In this document: positions 16,988-26,020 of the stretch, piece after piece
Layout of the letters: each line of letters starts with the position of its first letter
Numbering within the stretch: position 1 is the stretch's first letter
From: Candidatus Methylomirabilota bacterium
GTDB lineage: Bacteria; Methylomirabilota; Methylomirabilia; Rokubacteriales; CSP1-6
Reading direction: 5' to 3'
DNA length: 38,066 bases
NCBI GenBank assembly: GCA_035260325.1
Contig: DATFVL010000186.1
Coordinates: 1-38,066 of the forward strand
The notes under the pieces: generated by a model
What the model saw: only the letters and a program-made list of their open reading frames with translations
The model's database searches: none
Told to the model about the DNA's origin: nothing
Translations under genes and position numbers: made by a program

Positions 16988-17547
16988 TCCCGCGTGACCG
17001 CGCCTGGTCGATCCTCACCGAGTTCACCCGGAGCGACAGCCTCCGCAAGCACGCCCGCGCCGTCGAGGCGTCGATGCGCGCGTACGCGGGCCAGTACGGC
17101 GAGGACGCGGAGGTCTGGGGCGTCGCGGGGATGCTCCACGACTTCGACTACGAGGTGCACCCGCGCGCCCCGCACCATCCGCTGAAGGGCGCCGAAGTAT
17201 TGATATCGCGGGGCGTGCCCGACGCCGTCGTCCGCGCGATCCTCGCCCACGCCGACTACGGGGGCGTGCCGCGCGTGTCGCTCCTCGAGCGCGCCTTGTA
17301 CGCGTGCGACGAGCTCTCCGGCTTCGTCCACGCGGTGGCGCTCGTCCGGCCCGGCAAGGTCATCACGGGCCTGGAGGTCGCGTCCGTGCGGAAGAAGCTC
17401 AAGGACAAGGCGTTCGCGCGGACGGTGAACCGCGACGACGTCTACCGCGGGGCGCAGGAACTGGGCGTCGACCTCGACGCCCACATCGCGTTCGTCGTCG
17501 GCGCGCTCACGGGCGTTGCGCCGGAGATCGGCCTCTCGCGCGGCTGA
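16984..17547 (+). CDS. HD-domain phosphohydrolase-like protein
   Basis: 187 residues from GTG 16984 (GTGA overlap with the HTH gene). The HD signature is visible: H in L-R-K-H-A-R, then M-L-H-D-F-D, then H-P and I-L-A-H-A-D-Y, with a later D-E-L-S. These are the metal ligands of the HD superfamily, whose members hydrolyse phosphate esters or nucleotides. The substrate cannot be deduced. Last gene of the nifS-scaffold-cysE-HTH run. Confidence 0.85.
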   Translation: MIPRDRAWSILTEFTRSDSLRKHARAVEASMRAYAGQYGEDAEVWGVAGMLHDFDYEVHPRAPHHPLKGAEVLISRGVPDAVVRAILAHADYGGVPRVSLLERALYACDELSGFVHAVALVRPGKVITGLEVASVRKKLKDKAFARTVNRDDVYRGAQELGVDLDAHIAFVVGALTGVAPEIGLSRG

Positions 17548-17569
17548 CCGGCGCCCGGCCGTCTCGTCG

Positions 17570-17599
17570 TTGACCGGGGTCGACGGCCGATGGTAGCTT
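17570..17599 (+). promoter_or_regulatory. Candidate promoter for the hydrolase-cyclase gene
   Basis: TTGACC (17570-17575) and TAGCTT (17594-17599) are separated by 18 nt in the 74-nt gap after the HD gene. The -35 is good and the -10 weak. It would give a leader of about 16 nt. Confidence 0.3.
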
Positions 17600-17621
17600 C
17601 GGGGCGTCGCCCGAGGGGCAC

Positions 17622-18968
17622 ATGGTGGTACCTCCCGAGACCCGATACGCAAGGAGCGGCGATTTCCACATCGCCTACCAGACCGTCGGGCAGGGGCCGC
17701 TCGACCTCGTCTTCGTCCACGGCTGGATCTCGCACATCGAGCACATCTGGGAGGAGCCGGGCCTCGCGCGGTTCCTCGGTCGCCTCGCATCCTTCAGCCG
17801 GCTGATCCTGCTCGACAAGCGCGGCACCGGGCTGTCCGATCCTGTGCCCCTGAATCAGCTCCCGACCCTGGAGGAGCGAATGGACGACGTGCGCGCCGTC
17901 ATGGACGCGGCGGGATCGAGCCGTGCCGCCCTCTTCGGCACGTCGGAAGCGGGCGCCCTGAACGTCCTCTTCGCCGCCACCTTCCCGGAGCGGACGCGCG
18001 CGCTCATCCTCTTGAACTCCTACGCCCGGCTCGCCTGGGCGCCGGACTATCCCTGGGGCATGAGCCTCGAGGACGGCGAGAAGCTGATCAAGGCGGTCGA
18101 GGAAGGCTGGGGCAAGGGTGTCGCCTTCGAGGCGCTGGTCGCCAGCCAGACGGACAACGAGGCGATGCGGAAGTGGTGGGCGCGCTACCAGCGGCTCGCC
18201 GCCAGCCCCGGGACCGCGGCGACCCTCCTGCGCAGCGCCTTCAACACCGACGCGCGCGCGGTGCTGTCGGCGATCAAGGTGCCGACCCTCGTCCTGCATC
18301 GCACGGGCGACCCCTTCACGGGCCCCGAGCACGGACGCCACCTGGCCCGGGGGATCTCCGGGGCGAGGTTCATCGAGCTGTCCGGCGTCGACCACCTCTT
18401 CTTCGCCGAGGACGTCGAGAGGCTGGTCGCCGAGATCCAGGAGTTCCTCACCGGCGCGCGCGAGAGCGGCGAGCCGGATCGGGTTCTCGCGTCCGTGCTG
18501 TTCGTCGACATCGTCGGCTCGACCGAGCGCGCGACGGCGCTCGGCGACCTGCGGTGGCGCGACCTGCTCGAGCGCTTCTACGTCCTCGTGCGCGGCGCGC
18601 TGTCGCGGTTCCGCGGCCGGGAGCTGGACACGGCGGGCGACGGCGTCTTCGCGACGTTCGACGGCCCCGCGCGCGCCATCCGCTGCGCCTCGGCCATCGC
18701 CGCGGCCGTGGGCGAGCTCGGCATCGCCGTCCGCGCCGGGGTCCACACCGGGGAGTGCGAGGTCCTCGGCGACAAGGTGAGCGGCGTCGCGGTGCACATC
18801 GGAGCGCGGGTCGCCGCCGCGGCGGCGCCGAACGAGGTGCTGGTCTCGGCCACCGTGAGGGACCTGGTCGCCGGGTCCGGGATCCGGTTCGCGGATCGCG
18901 GCGGTCACGCCCTGAAGGGCATCCCGGGGGAGTGGCGGCTGTTCGCCGTGGCGGCCGAGGGCCCGTGA
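17622..18968 (+). CDS. Alpha/beta hydrolase fused to class III adenylate/guanylate cyclase
   Basis: 448 residues. The N-terminal half (about 15-275) is an alpha/beta hydrolase: oxyanion-type V-H-G-W, nucleophile Ser108 in G-T-S-E-A-G (a variant of G-x-S-x-G), acid in R-T-G-D-P, and the catalytic-type D-H-L-F-F. The C-terminal half (about 285-445) is a class III cyclase with metal aspartates Asp296 (F-V-D-I-V-G-S-T) and Asp340 (T-A-G-D-G-V-F). This fusion is known in actinobacteria and other soil bacteria; the hydrolase may sense a ligand that controls cyclic-nucleotide synthesis. It ends in a GTGA overlap with dinB. Confidence 0.9.
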   Translation: MVVPPETRYARSGDFHIAYQTVGQGPLDLVFVHGWISHIEHIWEEPGLARFLGRLASFSRLILLDKRGTGLSDPVPLNQLPTLEERMDDVRAVMDAAGSSRAALFGTSEAGALNVLFAATFPERTRALILLNSYARLAWAPDYPWGMSLEDGEKLIKAVEEGWGKGVAFEALVASQTDNEAMRKWWARYQRLAASPGTAATLLRSAFNTDARAVLSAIKVPTLVLHRTGDPFTGPEHGRHLARGISGARFIELSGVDHLFFAEDVERLVAEIQEFLTGARESGEPDRVLASVLFVDIVGSTERATALGDLRWRDLLERFYVLVRGALSRFRGRELDTAGDGVFATFDGPARAIRCASAIAAAVGELGIAVRAGVHTGECEVLGDKVSGVAVHIGARVAAAAAPNEVLVSATVRDLVAGSGIRFADRGGHALKGIPGEWRLFAVAAEGP

Positions 18969-20173
18969 GGCCCGCGGCGCGCGCGCGCGCGATCGCCCAC
19001 GTGGACATGGACGCGTTCTACGCGGCGATCGAGCAGCGCGATCGCCCGGATCTCCGCGGCAGGCCGGTCGTCGTCGGCGCGGATCCGAAGGGGCGCGGCG
19101 TCGTGTCGGCGGCCTCGTACGAGGCGCGGCGCTTCGGCGTGCGCTCGGCGATGCCCATCGTCCGCGCCGCGCGCCTGTGTCCCGACGCCGCCTTCCTGCC
19201 GGTGGACATGGCCAAGTACCACCGGGTCTCGCTCGAGATCATGGCGATCCTCGCCGACTTCTCGCCGCTCGTCGAGCCCGTCTCGGTGGACGAAGCCTTC
19301 GTCGACCTCACGGGGACCGAGCCCCTCTTCGGGAGCCCGCTCGACGCCGTCCGGGGCATCAAGCGGAGGATCCGCGAGGCGACGGCGCTCACCGCCTCGG
19401 CCGGGCTCGCGCCCAACAAGTTCGTCGCCAAGGTCGCCTCCGACCTCGAGAAGCCCGACGGCCTCGTCGTCGTGCCCCCGGGGGGCGAGGCGCGATTCCT
19501 GGCGCCCCTGCCCGTGGAGCGGATCTGGGGCGTCGGCCGGGTGACCGCGGGCGCGCTGCGCGAGCTCGGCTTCGGGACGATCGGCCAGCTCCAGCGCGTG
19601 CCCCGCGCCGTGCTGGCGCGGCGCTTCGGGAAGCACGGCGAGCACCTGCACGACCTCGCCCTCGGCCGCGACGAGCGGCCCGTGGAGCCGTTCGGCGTGC
19701 CGAAGTCCGTCGGCGCCGAGGAGACGTTCGGCGTCGACACGACGGACGCGGGGCTCCTGCGCACGACGCTCCGCGCCCAGGCCGAGCGCGTGGCGGCGGA
19801 GCTGCGCGAGAGCGGCTTCGCGGGCGCCCGCGTGACGCTGAAGCTGCGCCTCAAGCCGTTCGAGACCCACACGCGGAGCATGACCGGTGAGCCGACCCAG
19901 GACGGGCTCGAGCTCTACCGCCGCGCGCTGGCGCTCCTCGAGCGCGCGAGAGTCGCGCGTCCCGTCCGCCTGATCGGGCTCTCGGCCTCGCGGCTCGGCC
20001 CCGCGGGCTCGGGCCAGCTCGATCTCCTCGACCCCACGGCCCTCCGCCGCGAGCGCCTCGCGCGCGCGGTGGACCGGCTCACGGAGCGCTTCGGCGAGGG
20101 CGCGGTGATTCCCGCCGCCCTCCTGGCGCACCGGCGGCGTGCGCGCGAGCGTTCGGAGGACCCGCCGCGCTGA
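18965..20173 (+). CDS. dinB: DNA polymerase IV (Y-family)
   Basis: 402 residues from GTG 18965, overlapping the upstream stop. It performs translesion synthesis. Palm residues: D14-M-D16 (H-V-D-M-D-A-F-Y) and Asp109/Glu110 in S-V-D-E-A-F. The steric S-Y-E-A-R-x-F-G-V-R finger motif, the thumb helix-hairpin-helix W-G-V-G and the little-finger domain follow. The Q-L-D-L-L near the C-terminus resembles a beta-clamp-binding peptide. No LexA box was recognised. Translational coupling to the cyclase fusion is unusual for a DNA-damage gene. Confidence 0.93.
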   Translation: MRPAARARAIAHVDMDAFYAAIEQRDRPDLRGRPVVVGADPKGRGVVSAASYEARRFGVRSAMPIVRAARLCPDAAFLPVDMAKYHRVSLEIMAILADFSPLVEPVSVDEAFVDLTGTEPLFGSPLDAVRGIKRRIREATALTASAGLAPNKFVAKVASDLEKPDGLVVVPPGGEARFLAPLPVERIWGVGRVTAGALRELGFGTIGQLQRVPRAVLARRFGKHGEHLHDLALGRDERPVEPFGVPKSVGAEETFGVDTTDAGLLRTTLRAQAERVAAELRESGFAGARVTLKLRLKPFETHTRSMTGEPTQDGLELYRRALALLERARVARPVRLIGLSASRLGPAGSGQLDLLDPTALRRERLARAVDRLTERFGEGAVIPAALLAHRRRARERSEDPPR

Positions 20174-20194
20174 GCCGGGGCGCCGCGGCCGCGA

Positions 20195-20224
20195 TTGCCA
20201 TCCGTAGTCGGCTTCGGCTACACT
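20195..20224 (+). promoter_or_regulatory. Candidate sigma-70 promoter of the ferritin-like/biotin operon
   Basis: TTGCCA (20195-20200) and TACACT (20219-20224) are spaced 18 nt and lie in the 95-nt gap after dinB. They match consensus at 5 and 4 of 6 positions. A perfect dyad follows immediately (next entry), consistent with a regulated start. Confidence 0.45.
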
Positions 20225-20227
20225 GAC

Positions 20228-20241
20228 TGAACAGCGGTTCA
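20228..20241. promoter_or_regulatory. Dyad operator TGAAC-N4-GTTCA at the predicted transcription start
   Basis: TGAAC (20228-20232), AGCG, GTTCA (20237-20241) is a perfect inverted repeat placed 4 nt after the -10 box, where a repressor would block initiation. The repeat resembles TetR-type operators, but no regulator gene is adjacent. It could also be a chance dyad. Confidence 0.35.
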
Positions 20242-20268
20242 TTTCGGATACACCCGCAGGGGGATGCG

Positions 20269-21024
20269 ATGGAGCGTCCGATCGCCTATGACAAGCTCGC
20301 CCGCGAAGATCGCTTCGTCCGCATGCGCGCCCGCGACGTGGCCCAGCTCAAGATGGACCAGGGGTTCCCGCCGTTCCCCGACCTCTCGACCCGCGACTCG
20401 ATCAAGGAGCGGGTGCACGGGATCATGGTGGGCGAGATGCAGGCGATGGAGGGCGCCGGGCGCACCGTGTGTGACTTCCCCGAGACGCCGTGGGAGTTCA
20501 CGCTCGACATGGCGCGCCAGGTCTGGGACGAGTCGCGCCACGTCGAGATCTACCTCCGCCTCCTCGAGCACCTGGACGGCTACGCGGGCGAGTTCCCCGA
20601 GACCACGATCCTCTGGCGCTGCGCGTGCGCCGCGGACGCGGCCGCGCGGGTGGCCGGCGTGAACCGCGGCCTCGAGGGGCTCGCGTGCGACGTCTTCAAC
20701 CAGCTCGTCTACATCGCGCGGAAGATCGGCGACCCGATCCTCGAGCGCGCCGTCGAGTTCGTCCTGGCCGACGAGATCACGCACGTCCGGATGGGCTCGA
20801 AGTGGCTCACGAAGCTCACGGAGGGCGATCCCGAGCGCCGGCGCAAGGCGATCGAGTTCCAGGAGAACATCGACGAGCGCTTCAACCTCGGCGGGATCCG
20901 GCGCGACGGCGACCACGAGGTCGTGTCCATCTCGATCGCCACGGACGTCAGGCGGATGGCGGGCTTCACCGAGGAGGAGATCGAGCGCCTGATCAAGACG
21001 ACCCAGCGCTCGCAGGTCTACTAA
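20269..21024 (+). CDS. Ferritin-like di-iron protein (DUF455-like)
   Basis: 251 residues. An all-helical protein with two E-x-x-H pairs (W-D-E-S-R-H-V-E and L-A-D-E-I-T-H-V) and additional glutamates (V-G-E-M-Q-A-M-E and G-L-E-G), the ligand pattern of a carboxylate-bridged di-iron four-helix bundle. The spacing and H-V-R-M-G-S-K-W ending resemble the DUF455 family. Members may be oxygenases or oxidases; the substrate is unknown. First gene of a five-gene operon, 6 nt before the next gene. Confidence 0.75.
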   Translation: MERPIAYDKLAREDRFVRMRARDVAQLKMDQGFPPFPDLSTRDSIKERVHGIMVGEMQAMEGAGRTVCDFPETPWEFTLDMARQVWDESRHVEIYLRLLEHLDGYAGEFPETTILWRCACAADAAARVAGVNRGLEGLACDVFNQLVYIARKIGDPILERAVEFVLADEITHVRMGSKWLTKLTEGDPERRRKAIEFQENIDERFNLGGIRRDGDHEVVSISIATDVRRMAGFTEEEIERLIKTTQRSQVY

Positions 21025-21030
21025 GGCTCC

Positions 21031-22023
21031 GTGAGTCACCCGCTCGCCGGCCACTTCCCGGTCGACCATTCCGCCCGGCTCCTCCGCAACTATCGCTACG
21101 TGGCCGAGCGGAGCATGCGCGCCCTCGGCGGCTGGATCGCCCTCACGCCGGAGCTGCCCGCGAAGCTCTTGCTGGGCCGCCACGTGTGGGACCTGGCCCA
21201 GCACGCCGACGCGCTCGGCCGGCGCCTCCCCGAGCTGCGCGCCCAGGCCCAGGTCTCCGAGCCGGCCAACCCCGAGGTCGTCGCCTTCATGGACGCGCTC
21301 GAGGAACCCGAGCAGCCCGGGCAGACGGTCGAGCGGCTCGTCGGTGTCTACCGGGTCCTGAAGCCCCACGTGCTCGCGGTCTATCTCGACCATCTCGCGC
21401 GCGCGAATCCCGTCTACGAGCCGCCCACGCGGCGGATCCTCCTCGGGCTCGTCGAGGACGAGGGCCGCCACATCACGGCGGGCGAGGTGATCCTGCGCCA
21501 TCTCGCCGCGACGCCGGCGCTCGTGGAGCGCGCGACCGTCTGGCAGGGACGGCTCGAGGGCCTCCTGACCGCCGCGCGCGGCGTGACCGGTGAGGGCCTG
21601 GCCGCGTCGCGGCCGCCCGGGACGCCGGCGCCGCTCGAGCTCGGCGACGACGCCCGCGAGTGGATCCGCCTCGCGGAGGCCGTGAGCGCGTGGCCGATCC
21701 CCGACGATCTCCGCGCCGCTATCGCCGCGTTCGGCGCGGCGCTCCTGGCGCGCGACGACGCCGCGGTCCGGCGCTGGCTCGCGCCGGGCGTCGCCTGGGA
21801 CGATGGCGCGCGGGCGGCGCTCGGCGGCTCGGCCTTCGCGCGCCACGCGATCGTCGCCTTCGCGCGCGTCGGGGCCCAGCGGCTGGTGAAGCTCCGCCTC
21901 GACGGGCCCGCCGCCGCCGCGACGGTGCTCGCGCGCTGGGCGCCGGGCGACGCCGGCTGGCGCGTGGCCGCCCTCGAGGCGGCGCCCGCCGAGGCGGCCT
22001 CCCCCGACCTCCCGCGTCGTTGA
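21031..22023 (+). CDS. Second ferritin-like protein with C-terminal NTF2/SnoaL-like domain
   Basis: 330 residues from GTG 21031. The N-terminal 190 residues are helical with ferritin-like marks: A-E-R-S-M-R, H-V-W-D-L-A-Q-H and V-E-D-E-G-R-H-I-T-A-G-E. Only the second E-x-x-H pair is complete; the first reads D-L-A-Q-H, so the metal site may be incomplete. Residues about 225-320 look like an NTF2/SnoaL-like fold (A-A-I-A-A-F-G-A-A-L then a W-A-P-G-D strand). This may be a partner subunit of the preceding di-iron protein. Overlaps the TTG start of the biotin carboxylase gene by 4 nt. Confidence 0.65.
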   Translation: MSHPLAGHFPVDHSARLLRNYRYVAERSMRALGGWIALTPELPAKLLLGRHVWDLAQHADALGRRLPELRAQAQVSEPANPEVVAFMDALEEPEQPGQTVERLVGVYRVLKPHVLAVYLDHLARANPVYEPPTRRILLGLVEDEGRHITAGEVILRHLAATPALVERATVWQGRLEGLLTAARGVTGEGLAASRPPGTPAPLELGDDAREWIRLAEAVSAWPIPDDLRAAIAAFGAALLARDDAAVRRWLAPGVAWDDGARAALGGSAFARHAIVAFARVGAQRLVKLRLDGPAAAATVLARWAPGDAGWRVAALEAAPAEAASPDLPRR

Positions 22024-23366
22024 TTCGGACCGTCCTCGTCGCCAACCGGGGCGAGATCGCGCGGCGCGTGTTCCGAGCCTGCCGCCGGCTCGGCCTCGGG
22101 ACGGTCGCCGTGTACTCCGAGGCCGACCGCGAGTCACCCCACGTGCGCGACGCCGACCGCGCCGTCGCGATCGGCCCGCCGCCCGCCCGCGCGAGCTACC
22201 TCGACATCGCGCGGATCCTCGTGGCGGCGCGCGAGAGCGGCGCCGACGCGATCCACCCGGGCTACGGCTTCCTCTCCGAGGACTGGCGCTTCGCCGACGC
22301 GTGCCGGCGGGCGGGGATCGTCTTCGTCGGGCCCACGCCCGAGGCCATCCGGCGCATGGGCGACAAGCCCGAGGCGCGGCGGCTCATGGCCGCGGCCGGC
22401 GTCCCCGTCGTTCCCGGGAGCCCCGCGGCGGTTCCGGACGCGGGCGCGGCGGAGACGGCCGCCCGCGACATCGGCTACCCCGTCATGCTCAAGGCGACGG
22501 CGGGCGGCGGCGGCATCGGCATGGCCCGGGTGGACACACCGGGCGACATGGCCGCCGCGTTCGCGACGGGCCGGCGCCGCGCCGAGGCCGCGTTCGGCCG
22601 GGGCGACGTCTACATCGAGAAGTACCTCGAGCGCCCGCGCCACGTGGAGGTCCAGATCTTCGGCGACGCCGCCGGCACGGTCCTCCACCTGCACGAGCGC
22701 GAGTGCTCGATCCAGCGCCGTCACCAGAAGCTCGTGGAGGAGTCGCCGGCGCCGCGCCTGCCGGCCGCCGTGAAGGAGGGGCTCACGCGCGCCGCCGTCG
22801 CGGGGGCGAAGGCGATCGGCTACGTGAACGCCGGGACCCTCGAGTTCCTCGTGGACCCCGCGGGGGGCTTCTACTTCCTCGAGATGAACACGCGGCTCCA
22901 GGTCGAGCACCCCGTGACCGAGGAGTCGACCGGGCTCGACCTGGTCGTCGAGCAGCTCCGCGTGGCGGGCGGCGCGCGGCTCAGCTGGCGCCAGGAGGAG
23001 ATCGTCCAGCGCCGCGCGGCGATCGAGTGTCGAGTGTATGCTGAGGACCCGGCGAAGAACTTCCTGCCCTCCCCCGGGACGCTCGGCCGGCTCGAGCTGC
23101 CGTCGGGCGAGGGGATCCGGATCGAGTCGGGCGTCGAGGCCGGGAGCGAGGTCTCAGTCCACTACGACCCGCTGCTGTTCAAGCTGGTCGTGTCCGGGCA
23201 GACGCGCGCCGAGGCGGTGGCGGCGATGGCGGGCGCCCTGGACCGCTGCGTGATCGAAGGTGTGAAGACGACCGTCCCGTTCCTCCGCCGGGTGGTCGCG
23301 CACCCCGACTTCGTCGCCGGGCGGGTGCACACGCAGATGATCGAACAAGGAGCGTTCAATGGCTGA
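22020..23366 (+). CDS. accC: Biotin carboxylase subunit (AccC-like)
   Basis: 448 residues from TTG 22020, coupled to the upstream stop. It uses ATP and bicarbonate to carboxylate biotin on the carrier protein. Seen: V-L-V-A-N-R-G-E-I-A start, H-P-G-Y-G-F-L-S-E, glycine-rich ATP loop K-A-T-A-G-G-G-G-I-G-M, H-L-H-E-R-E-C-S-I-Q-R-R-H-Q-K, and catalytic E-M-N-T-R-L-Q-V-E-H. Full length for the family. No carboxyltransferase gene is adjacent, so the acyl-CoA substrate is undetermined. Overlaps the carrier gene by 8 nt. Confidence 0.93.
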   Translation: MIRTVLVANRGEIARRVFRACRRLGLGTVAVYSEADRESPHVRDADRAVAIGPPPARASYLDIARILVAARESGADAIHPGYGFLSEDWRFADACRRAGIVFVGPTPEAIRRMGDKPEARRLMAAAGVPVVPGSPAAVPDAGAAETAARDIGYPVMLKATAGGGGIGMARVDTPGDMAAAFATGRRRAEAAFGRGDVYIEKYLERPRHVEVQIFGDAAGTVLHLHERECSIQRRHQKLVEESPAPRLPAAVKEGLTRAAVAGAKAIGYVNAGTLEFLVDPAGGFYFLEMNTRLQVEHPVTEESTGLDLVVEQLRVAGGARLSWRQEEIVQRRAAIECRVYAEDPAKNFLPSPGTLGRLELPSGEGIRIESGVEAGSEVSVHYDPLLFKLVVSGQTRAEAVAAMAGALDRCVIEGVKTTVPFLRRVVAHPDFVAGRVHTQMIEQGAFNG

Positions 23367-23574
23367 GGAGATCAAGGCGCACATCACGGGAGTCGTCTTC
23401 CAGATCACCGCGAAGGCGGGCGACCGCGTGGGCGCCGGCGATGCGGTCATCGTGCTCGAGTCCATGAAGATGGAAATTCCCGTGGAGGCGCCGCGGGCGG
23501 GCGCTGTCAGGGAGATCCGGGTGAAGGAGGGGCAGACCGTCCAGGAGGGCGAGATCGTCGCGATCCTGGAATAA
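23359..23574 (+). CDS. Minimal biotin carboxyl carrier protein
   Basis: 71 residues, only the biotinyl/lipoyl domain. The biotinylation motif E-S-M-K-M-E has target Lys37, flanked by the two symmetrical beta hammerheads (G-D-x-V and G-Q-T-V). It lacks the Ala/Pro-rich N-terminal extension of E. coli AccB and resembles stand-alone carriers of propionyl- or methylcrotonyl-type carboxylases. Overlaps the biotin carboxylase gene, so the pair is probably made in fixed ratio. Confidence 0.92.
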   Translation: MAEEIKAHITGVVFQITAKAGDRVGAGDAVIVLESMKMEIPVEAPRAGAVREIRVKEGQTVQEGEIVAILE

Positions 23575-23586
23575 GGGGAGGGAGCC

Positions 23587-24093
23587 ATGAGCGTCGACCT
23601 GATCCGGGGGCTCTACGATTACCACCGGTGGGCGAACCGCCGCCTCTTCGACGTCGCCGCGGCGCTCGGCGAGGAGGTCACGTCGCGCGACGTGGGCAAG
23701 CAGTTCAGCTTCCCGACCGTCACCCGGATGTTCGGGCACCTCTACGGCGCCGACCGGGTGTGGCTTTCGCGCTGGAAGGGCGTGTCGCCGACGACCCTCC
23801 CGGGCGCCGAGTTCGCGACCCTCGCCTCGGTCCGCGTCCCCTGGGACGCCCTTGAGAGCGAGCAGCGGGCGTTCGTGGAGGCCCTGACGCCCGCCGACCT
23901 CGACCGCCCGGTCGAATACAAGAACACCGAGGGCAAGGGCTTCAGGCTTGCGCTCGGGCCGCTCCTCCAGCACGTGGCGAACCACGCGACCCACCACCGG
24001 AGCGAGATCGCGACCATGCTCACGATGCTCGCCGGCTCGCCCCCGGACACGGGCATCAACTCCTACCTCCTCGCGAAGACGCGACAGGCCTAG
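23587..24093 (+). CDS. DinB/YfiT-fold putative metalloprotein
   Basis: 168 residues. DinB four-helix fold (unrelated to polymerase IV): Y-D-Y-H-R-W-A-N-R-R at the N-terminus, H-L-Y-G-A-D-R-V-W, and the C-terminal H-V-x-x-H-x-x-H-H-R with the histidines that bind a metal in the family. Members include thiol-dependent transferases (bacillithiol or mycothiol S-transferase type), but the specific activity is not visible. Twelve nt after the biotin carrier with GGGGAGGG upstream; last gene of the operon. Confidence 0.85.
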   Translation: MSVDLIRGLYDYHRWANRRLFDVAAALGEEVTSRDVGKQFSFPTVTRMFGHLYGADRVWLSRWKGVSPTTLPGAEFATLASVRVPWDALESEQRAFVEALTPADLDRPVEYKNTEGKGFRLALGPLLQHVANHATHHRSEIATMLTMLAGSPPDTGINSYLLAKTRQA

Positions 24094-24123
24094 CCGGGGA
24101 GAATCAGGCGGGGGTCGGGGGGT

Positions 24124-24149
24124 CTGGGGGGCCCGTCGAGGCCCCCCAG
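24124..24149. terminator. Hairpin between convergent genes, possible bidirectional terminator
   Basis: A 10-bp perfect stem CTGGGGGGCC (24124-24133)/GGCCCCCCAG (24140-24149) with a 6-nt loop lies in the 67-nt gap between the DinB-fold gene and rpoD, which converge here. There is no U-tract on either strand, so intrinsic termination may be weak. Confidence 0.5.
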
Positions 24150-24160
24150 TCCATCGGCGG

Positions 24161-25645
<1,485 letters not shown>

Positions 25646-26020
25646 GCTGTCACCAAGCTCGCTAGAGTTCTATCTCTAAGATGCTGGGGGCGGCCCAACC
25701 GTTTCGTCGGGCGCTCCCGGAATCGTTCTCTTTCCGACGACTTGGCCAGGCTCGCGGCACCTCACTGGACGTGCAACCTGCCAGCCACGGCCCGGCCCCC
25801 TATCTACGGGTGTGATGGAGATCCGCGCCCAAGTATTCAGTCGATGCTGTCGTGGGAGCAGCGTTATCACCCTCTGCGGGGGTCCCGCGAGCGAGGGAAT
25901 ACCTGATGGTCGACAGGGAGAATCCTTGAACGCGTGACCGGTTGGTGCGGACGGTGCTCGGGCCCGGCCCGAGGCGGGGTCATTTGACACCGGTCGCGGC
26001 GGGAGGGTAGAAGCGAGAGG
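25646..26020. other. 375-nt non-coding intergenic region with foldable segments
   Basis: Less GC-rich than the surrounding genes; contains the divergent upstream regions of rpoD and the malic enzyme gene. No credible ORF. Inverted repeats include TAGAG/CTCTA (25663-25678), TCGTCGG/CCGACGA (25704-25710 and 25734-25740), and a possible three-way junction at 25833-25902: GTATTC/GAATAC closing stem, a GCTG/CAGC hairpin, and a CCCTC/GAGGG stem that abuts the closing stem and encloses CGGG/CCCG. I matched it to no known riboswitch or housekeeping RNA. Confidence 0.5.
25984..26013 (+). promoter_or_regulatory. Promoter of the malic-enzyme gene, probably leaderless
   Basis: TTGACA (25984-25989), an 18-nt spacer and TAGAAG (26008-26013). 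The -10 box ends 7 nt before ATG 26021, so a normal start point would fall at or next to the start codon, implying a leaderless or near-leaderless mRNA. Confidence 0.5.

Noticed and set aside
25833-25902. Assignment of the three-way-junction segment to a known riboswitch class
   Set aside because: Compared from memory with fluoride, guanidine, SAM/SAH, c-di-GMP, TPP and cobalamin cores; none of the conserved cores is present.
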